A stretch of DNA of 35,037 nt from JBCCSZ01 sp039199225 (GTDB taxonomy: Bacteria; Bacteroidota; Bacteroidia; Chitinophagales; Saprospiraceae), in NCBI GenBank assembly GCA_039199225.1, contig JBCCSZ010000036.1, forward strand, positions 1 to 35,037. Reading direction: 5' to 3'. How positions within the stretch are numbered: position 1 is the stretch's first letter; each line of letters opens with the position of its first letter. The notes under the pieces were generated by a model. It ran no database searches, was not told where the DNA came from, and saw only the letters and a list, made by a program, of their open reading frames with translations. This document shows positions 29,749 through 35,037 of the stretch, piece by piece. A program made the position numbers and the translations under genes.

Positions 29749-32700
29749 ATGATGCCTATCTATAAACGACTTTTGGCATGGGTCATCGTCTCTTCTTGCC
29801 TATGCCTCACCTTACAAGGACAGGTATTGATAGAGTACGTAAATCCTACTACGCCAAATATTCTTCAAGTTTGCGATTCTGCTGCCTTTGAGATCAAGCT
29901 CACCAATACGGGACCGGATTCTATCCGCACCATCGAAGTAGTACTGGGTCTGCCAAATGGATTGACTTACAACCCCTCGAGCGTACAGAATGCTACTGAA
30001 AGGGACATCAGCAATTTGCAAATGCCGACTTTTGGTCTGCCCAATCTGGGGCCTGGGGACGTATTGCAGTTCAGCCTACAAGCAACAGCCCAGTGCGACC
30101 TAGTTGACCAAATCAACAATGCCGTACTTTTTGCCAATGACATCCTGGTCAATTATGAAGGTGGCTCCAATTCCTTGCGAACGTCCAATTACGATATAGA
30201 AACCCCCTTGTTGGTGGTGGTCGGCTCAACGGGCCTTGCACTGATGGGCTCCAAGGGAATGGTCCTGCAGCGAACATTTACCATCCGCAATACCCGCTTT
30301 GGGCGTTTGTCTTCCTTCGTATTCAAGGATACCCATCCCGAAGACCTCTCGATTACAGCAAACCCCGGAATGGACACCTCCTCGACCAATGGCGAGATTG
30401 CGCTGCTGCTCGATGGGGATGATTTTCGCAATATCGGAGATGGGGACGCTTTTTTCGAGCAAAATGAGACCATTGTCATCCGGGAAGAAATCCTTGTTGA
30501 TGGCTGCGGTATTGAAGACAACTTTCTAGCTTCCAGTATTCGCCTTTGTTGGGGTTGCAATGGGGAGATATGTCAAACGACGACTCCCATCGAGGCTATT
30601 GTAGAGGTAGAGCCCAGTCAGTTGACACCCGACCTGGTTTTTCGGCCGGTCATTCAAGCACCCAGTTGCTTCTGTCCAGCGGGCTTGGCGCAGCAGGAAA
30701 TGCACATCTACAACAGGGGAAATGAGACGGCTCTGGACATTATTTTGACCCTTTACCAAACAACTTTCATAGGTGGATATACCGCAGATGCCTTTACCTT
30801 GGACAGTAGCGGAACAGTCAGCAGCCTGACGCCGATTTTGTCAGACCCACTGCCCCTACTGTGCCTCGGGTCCAATCAGATTTATCGCGAAGCCATCCTA
30901 CCCATACCAGATTTGGCCGTGGGAGATTCCATTACCATCTTTTGGACGGATGCTCAATGTGCCGATGAATGCGGCCGCTTTAGCTCCAACAAATGGGAAT
31001 TCGATTATGCTTATTATCGCTCTTGTCCACCCGATCCATTGATTCAAGAAACCGGAATCGAGCTGGAAATAGAATCTCCATTTACCAACTACATGTTTCC
31101 CCTACAAGCTCCAGACTCTTTGACCAACCTCTTTTCGTATACCTTGGTTTCCGATGTACTGACGACTGCAGACGAGGGGAGTTTGCAGATTGTCTTAGAC
31201 ATTCCCTGCTTTGCCTCCTGGGAAAACAATGCCTTTGAGCTGAATGGGCAGGCACCCACCGATCAAGTGGCAGAAGAAACGGATTCTACGACCTTAGTCA
31301 CACTTACCTATGATCTACCCCTTTCGTCAGACAGCGTATCTCTACCGATCCTACTGGAATTCGACTGTCTGCAAGGCTGCGACTCCCTTTTTTGCGACAT
31401 TAGCACCGCGACGACCTGCCAGGATGTTTGCTCCGTATCGGGGCTGGTGATTCCTGGAATTTTAGCCCAAAGTACCATCAATGTCGATCCGGATTGCAGC
31501 GATGAATGTGGCGCACAGGTTTGTAGTCGCGGAGAGATTCAATACCCTTGTTTATTGCCTCCTTGCAAAGATACCATACCTGGATATGCTGTTTTCGATT
31601 TCGAGCTTTTCCGTTTAAATACAGGTTTGCCCGATAATGACAATGATCATTTTCCGGATGCCAGCGGCCAGCTTGATACGTCGAAGATCAGACGAGATCG
31701 CCTAATGACGGGAGATACGATTCGAAGTATTTTCAATGGTGCGATTAAGGTGGATGTGGAAGGGTCGTCCTTTAGCAACTTGGAGTTTCAAACCCGCTTT
31801 CTAATAGCTGGCAATCTGGATACTTTCCTAAATGCCAATCTCTTCTCCACCAATGGCTGGCAGCCAGTCGAGCAGTTTTTGCGCATCTACGATCAAAGCG
31901 ATGATCGCTATTATGAGTGTGGTAATTTCCCGTTGACCTTTGAATCGAATCCACAATCTAAGGAATTGATCTTCCGCTCTACCGTCAATGCAGGAAATTC
32001 AATCGGCCAGCTTTGTGGATTGCCAACCAATTTTGTATTCGAAGAAGGCGATTCTATTTATGTTGAATTGGATTACAAAGTCAGTCACAACATCATCAAG
32101 GCGGATTCTACCCAAACCCTACCAGATATTTATTCGATTGTTGGAGAGCCAGACATCTTTTTGTTTGACAGCGGGCAAGTTTTCTATCGTAGGTTTAGCT
32201 GCGATTGCCACATCCCTGTTTTGGAGTTATCTGGTTATTGCTACAGCTTAGCGCCGGGTATTTATCCGATTCCTCCCTGTGATCCCTCAGCATTTACCAG
32301 TGGAAGTTTTTTCCAGATACTGTTGGGAGAGGGCGACTTTTTTCCTTTTGAATTTCGGCATCTGGCCCAATTGGAAGAGCTGCAGTTGAACATACCCGAG
32401 GAATTTTCCCTGGTGGAGGCTCGATTGGTCTATCTACAATTGCAAGACCAGACGTCTTTGATACTGGATCAACCCTTGAATCCCCGATTTGAGAATGGCG
32501 TTTGGGAGTTAGGCGTTACGGAACTTATACCGGAACCCTTGGATGAAGGTTATACGCTGTTAATGCAATTCCGCTTTGAATCGGAATGCAACTTAGAAGG
32601 CAATTTCCCCCTTTCGTTGGATGGCTCCATCCGATTTGTACCAGGCATTGAGGTGGATACCAACCCCCTACCGGTCAGAGGAATCAATGCTTTGGGTCTT

Positions 32701-35037
32701 AGAACGCTGATTCCCAGAATGCAGCTAAACGTTCCATTGGCCAACAGCACAAGCTTAGACGATCGGGGCCGCTGGGAAATGACCATTGTCAATAATCCAA
32801 CTAGAATTGCCTCAACAGAGAGTGGGCCGCTTTACAACTGCTGGGCGACCATCAATTCAACCTCCGGGAAAGTGACAGATTTTCAGCTGTTTGACCGATC
32901 TACCGGGAGTTTCTATCAGTCCAATAATGGTATTTTTCAACTGGGGCAATTGGACCCCAGGGACACTTTTCACCTCTTACTGACAGCCGTCAATGGAAGC
33001 TGTGTCACAGAAGAAGTCACCCTACGCTACGGTTGGAACTGCACAGCCTACGACAACCTCATCAGCGAGCCATGTTATGAAAGAACGGAGCTTTTAACCG
33101 TCATTTCTCCCCCGGCCGAGCTGGAACAAGTGGTCGAGAGTCCACAAGGCCCCTTTGGTCTATGTGATACGATAGATTATCATGTGGTCGAATTTTTCAA
33201 TGCCGATCTTGGACGAGCCTATGAAGTACTGGTGGAGGCCCAGTTGCCGCCCGGCATGATGGTTTTGCCTGGATCAAGTGAATTGGAATATCCAGTTGGT
33301 AGTAATTATGTGTCCATTCCCGAGCCCATTGACTTGGGAGGTGGCCAGGTTCGTTGGGATATTTCTGTTGCCAATGATTCCATCGGCCAAAACGGCTTGC
33401 CAGGAAGCAGCCTGGAACCGAATAACAGAGCGCGTCTGCGCTTTCAATTGATCACCGATTGCGACTTTATCTCCAATTCTGAGATCATCGCACGCGTGCG
33501 AGCCAACCAAAATTGCGACGTACCTGCCAATACGCTGGCAGAGGCTGGGGAAGCCATTCAAATTGATGGTGTCATGGAACCTTACAACGCCAATATTTCT
33601 GTTACGCCTATTCCGACGGTCAGTTGCCGCGATCAGCTGAGCCTGAGTCTATCTATAGTCTCGACAGGTACCACCTCCGCTGCCGATAGCCTTTTCCTGC
33701 TATTACCTCCCGGCCTTACCTACCTCCCAGGCTCCTATCAAGCGATACAAAATGCACCTGCTCAAGGGCCTACCACTACGGCTCAAGGAAGCCTGCAACA
33801 GCTCCGCTGGCGCCTGCCGACAGGGATCGCAGCTGGAACACCCATCCGCTTTTCTTTGGAAGCAGAAGGGCTGGATTCGCTGGATTGTGGCCAGCAACTG
33901 ATTCGTATTCAGACCTTGTCACCTGCCAACGCACTCTGTGCTGCTGACGGCCAGTCGTGTGATATTTTAGTCGAAACGGGCAGCTTGCTTTCAAGCTTTC
34001 GGATCGATCGACCGATACTCGAGCCTGCAGCTCTGAATGTTCGCCTAGAAGCTACTGGAAATGCTCAGGCGCTTTTTTATCAGCTAGAGGTAGGGAATAC
34101 AGGGCCGGATACGGAACAGATAACTTATGTTGATTTTTATGTGGACCTGGATGGAGATGGTCGCTTATCCATTGGCGATCTGCTCGTTGGGCAAGATTCT
34201 ATTACCACGAGCATTCCTTTGGGAACTGCAGTGGCCTTAGATGGTAATTTGCCCTTAGACGATCCTAGTCAATTGTGTCAATTGATTGCGGTAATCGATC
34301 CAGATAAGCATTGCGCTTGTCAAACGGCTTCTGTTGCTGTGGCCAATCCCATTGAGTGGATTCGACCTGCTGTGGCGGGCGTTTGCTCCGGAGAAGGCGT
34401 GCTGCTGGGTATTGATTCTGCCACCAATACTGTATACCAATGGAATCCGTCAGATTTTCTGGAATGTGCTGCTTGCCCCAAAACGGCCTTTCAATTTGAG
34501 AATACCACCGATGAGCCAGTGAATTTGACCTATACTTTGTCTCAGCAGGATACAGAAGGCTGTATAATCGACAATATTTTTTCTGTGACGGTACAGCCAG
34601 AGCCACGCATCCTTACAGAAGAAAACCAACTTTGTTTGGGCGCGGCACTCGAATTGACGGCAACGCCTGGTGTGACCTATTTTTGGCAAGGGCCGGACAT
34701 CCTTGATCCGAATTTGGCAGTACAGACCGTTCGGCCAATGGCAGATGCCCTGTACACAGTGATGATAACCGATTCGTCGGGTTGTACGAAGACAGACAGC
34801 ATAGCAATAGCGGTCACGCCTTTACCTGGGGTAGATGCTGGTCAGGATACAGCCATTTGCGACAATACTGTTTTCCGCTTGGAAGCCTTACAAGTCGATG
34901 GATATAGCTACGCTTGGTCTCCTGCAAATTTGTTGAGCAATCCAACGGCCTATAATCCAACCATTTTACAAAATGTTTCGACCACTTTTTATTTGACCAT
35001 TACAGATGAAAACGGATGTGCAGGTAGCGATTCTGTA
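29749..35037 (+). CDS. Giant cysteine-rich surface protein with DUF11/PKD-like domains (3' end outside the window)
   Basis: The frame from the ATG at 29749 (a second ATG follows directly at 29752) stays open for 1763 codons to the window end. The N-terminus MMPIYKRLLAWVIVSSCLCL is a signal peptide. The first 1500 residues are beta-rich DUF11-like units (AFEIKLTNTGPDSIRTIEVV, LPNGLTYNPSSVQ, and later LPPGLTYLPGSYQA) with many cysteines, for example CWGCNGEIC and CPPD. The last 220 residues hold three PKD-like repeats of about 75-84 residues beginning at VCSGEGV (34378), LCLGAAL (34630) and ICDNTVF (34855), each ending with a T..GC..D pattern. This layout is typical of large Saprospiria/Cytophagia adhesins that end in a gliding-motility (CHU_C) or T9SS domain. 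The true C-terminus is not visible. Confidence 0.85.
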   Translation, partial: MMPIYKRLLAWVIVSSCLCLTLQGQVLIEYVNPTTPNILQVCDSAAFEIKLTNTGPDSIRTIEVVLGLPNGLTYNPSSVQNATERDISNLQMPTFGLPNLGPGDVLQFSLQATAQCDLVDQINNAVLFANDILVNYEGGSNSLRTSNYDIETPLLVVVGSTGLALMGSKGMVLQRTFTIRNTRFGRLSSFVFKDTHPEDLSITANPGMDTSSTNGEIALLLDGDDFRNIGDGDAFFEQNETIVIREEILVDGCGIEDNFLASSIRLCWGCNGEICQTTTPIEAIVEVEPSQLTPDLVFRPVIQAPSCFCPAGLAQQEMHIYNRGNETALDIILTLYQTTFIGGYTADAFTLDSSGTVSSLTPILSDPLPLLCLGSNQIYREAILPIPDLAVGDSITIFWTDAQCADECGRFSSNKWEFDYAYYRSCPPDPLIQETGIELEIESPFTNYMFPLQAPDSLTNLFSYTLVSDVLTTADEGSLQIVLDIPCFASWENNAFELNGQAPTDQVAEETDSTTLVTLTYDLPLSSDSVSLPILLEFDCLQGCDSLFCDISTATTCQDVCSVSGLVIPGILAQSTINVDPDCSDECGAQVCSRGEIQYPCLLPPCKDTIPGYAVFDFELFRLNTGLPDNDNDHFPDASGQLDTSKIRRDRLMTGDTIRSIFNGAIKVDVEGSSFSNLEFQTRFLIAGNLDTFLNANLFSTNGWQPVEQFLRIYDQSDDRYYECGNFPLTFESNPQSKELIFRSTVNAGNSIGQLCGLPTNFVFEEGDSIYVELDYKVSHNIIKADSTQTLPDIYSIVGEPDIFLFDSGQVFYRRFSCDCHIPVLELSGYCYSLAPGIYPIPPCDPSAFTSGSFFQILLGEGDFFPFEFRHLAQLEELQLNIPEEFSLVEARLVYLQLQDQTSLILDQPLNPRFENGVWELGVTELIPEPLDEGYTLLMQFRFESECNLEGNFPLSLDGSIRFVPGIEVDTNPLPVRGINALGLRTLIPRMQLNVPLANSTSLDDRGRWEMTIVNNPTRIASTESGPLYNCWATINSTSGKVTDFQLFDRSTGSFYQSNNGIFQLGQLDPRDTFHLLLTAVNGSCVTEEVTLRYGWNCTAYDNLISEPCYERTELLTVISPPAELEQVVESPQGPFGLCDTIDYHVVEFFNADLGRAYEVLVEAQLPPGMMVLPGSSELEYPVGSNYVSIPEPIDLGGGQVRWDISVANDSIGQNGLPGSSLEPNNRARLRFQLITDCDFISNSEIIARVRANQNCDVPANTLAEAGEAIQIDGVMEPYNANISVTPIPTVSCRDQLSLSLSIVSTGTTSAADSLFLLLPPGLTYLPGSYQAIQNAPAQGPTTTAQGSLQQLRWRLPTGIAAGTPIRFSLEAEGLDSLDCGQQLIRIQTLSPANALCAADGQSCDILVETGSLLSSFRIDRPILEPAALNVRLEATGNAQALFYQLEVGNTGPDTEQITYVDFYVDLDGDGRLSIGDLLVGQDSITTSIPLGTAVALDGNLPLDDPSQLCQLIAVIDPDKHCACQTASVAVANPIEWIRPAVAGVCSGEGVLLGIDSATNTVYQWNPSDFLECAACPKTAFQFENTTDEPVNLTYTLSQQDTEGCIIDNIFSVTVQPEPRILTEENQLCLGAALELTATPGVTYFWQGPDILDPNLAVQTVRPMADALYTVMITDSSGCTKTDSIAIAVTPLPGVDAGQDTAICDNTVFRLEALQVDGYSYAWSPANLLSNPTAYNPTILQNVSTTFYLTITDENGCAGSDSV

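Noticed and set aside
1..35037. tRNA, rRNA, CRISPR array, insertion sequence or known antiphage system
   Set aside because: No cloverleaf, rRNA core, regular spaced repeats, transposase or defence-gene motif was recognised on either strand by eye.

Overview
The window reads as chromosomal DNA of a Bacteroidota bacterium, most likely of the Saprospiria (Lewinella/Haliscomenobacter-like) type. Four kinds of evidence support this: several secreted proteins end in type IX secretion (T9SS) sorting domains; a very large PKD/DUF11-like surface protein runs off the right end; a perfect Bacteroidota promoter (TTG, 19 bp, TAttTTTG) lies before lgt; and most genes lack a Shine-Dalgarno sequence, a few seeming to start with TTG or GTG. 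No tRNA, rRNA, CRISPR array, insertion sequence or prophage was recognised.

Layout. (1) 1-310, minus strand: two consecutive ribosome-mediated attenuators. Each has a short Ile/Val-rich leader peptide, a possible antiterminator and a strong intrinsic terminator. They read leftward into a branched-chain amino acid gene whose body is outside the window. This is the most unusual element here. (2) 386-1963, minus: a membrane-anchored coiled-coil protein with a C-terminal helix-hairpin-helix, and a small OmpA-like envelope protein. (3) 2112-5749, plus: the recombinase XerD, an Ig-like lipoprotein, and the LPS-transport ATPase LptB. (4) 5765-6799, minus: an AlkB-type membrane di-iron hydroxylase. 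(5) 6904-10266, plus: an apparent operon of a secreted protein with a formylglycine-generating-enzyme-like fold, an ECF sigma factor and a membrane-spanning putative anti-sigma factor. (6) 10289-13566, minus: a DUF1800/DUF1501 pair, the second with a Tat-like signal and a T9SS tail. (7) 13738-16497, plus: lgt, a MORN/TonB-C lipoprotein and a BON-LysM protein, closed by a bidirectional terminator. (8) 16541-19794: a GT4 glycosyltransferase (minus), nadB (plus) and a LytTR regulator (minus) whose stop codon overlaps that of nadB. (9) 20007-26679, plus: an all-helical protein of unknown function, then two tandem paralogous secreted proteins with G8-like, beta-repeat and T9SS domains. (10) 26692-29545, minus: a secreted propeller-like protein and an eight-repeat MORN-variant protein. 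(11) 29749-end, plus: a giant cysteine-rich surface protein, open at the window edge.

Most of the content concerns the cell envelope: LPS export, lipoprotein maturation and substrates, T9SS cargo and surface adhesins. Housekeeping functions (xerD, nadB) lie between. Functional links beyond adjacency are inferences. All positions, motifs and stems were read by eye, and no database search was run.
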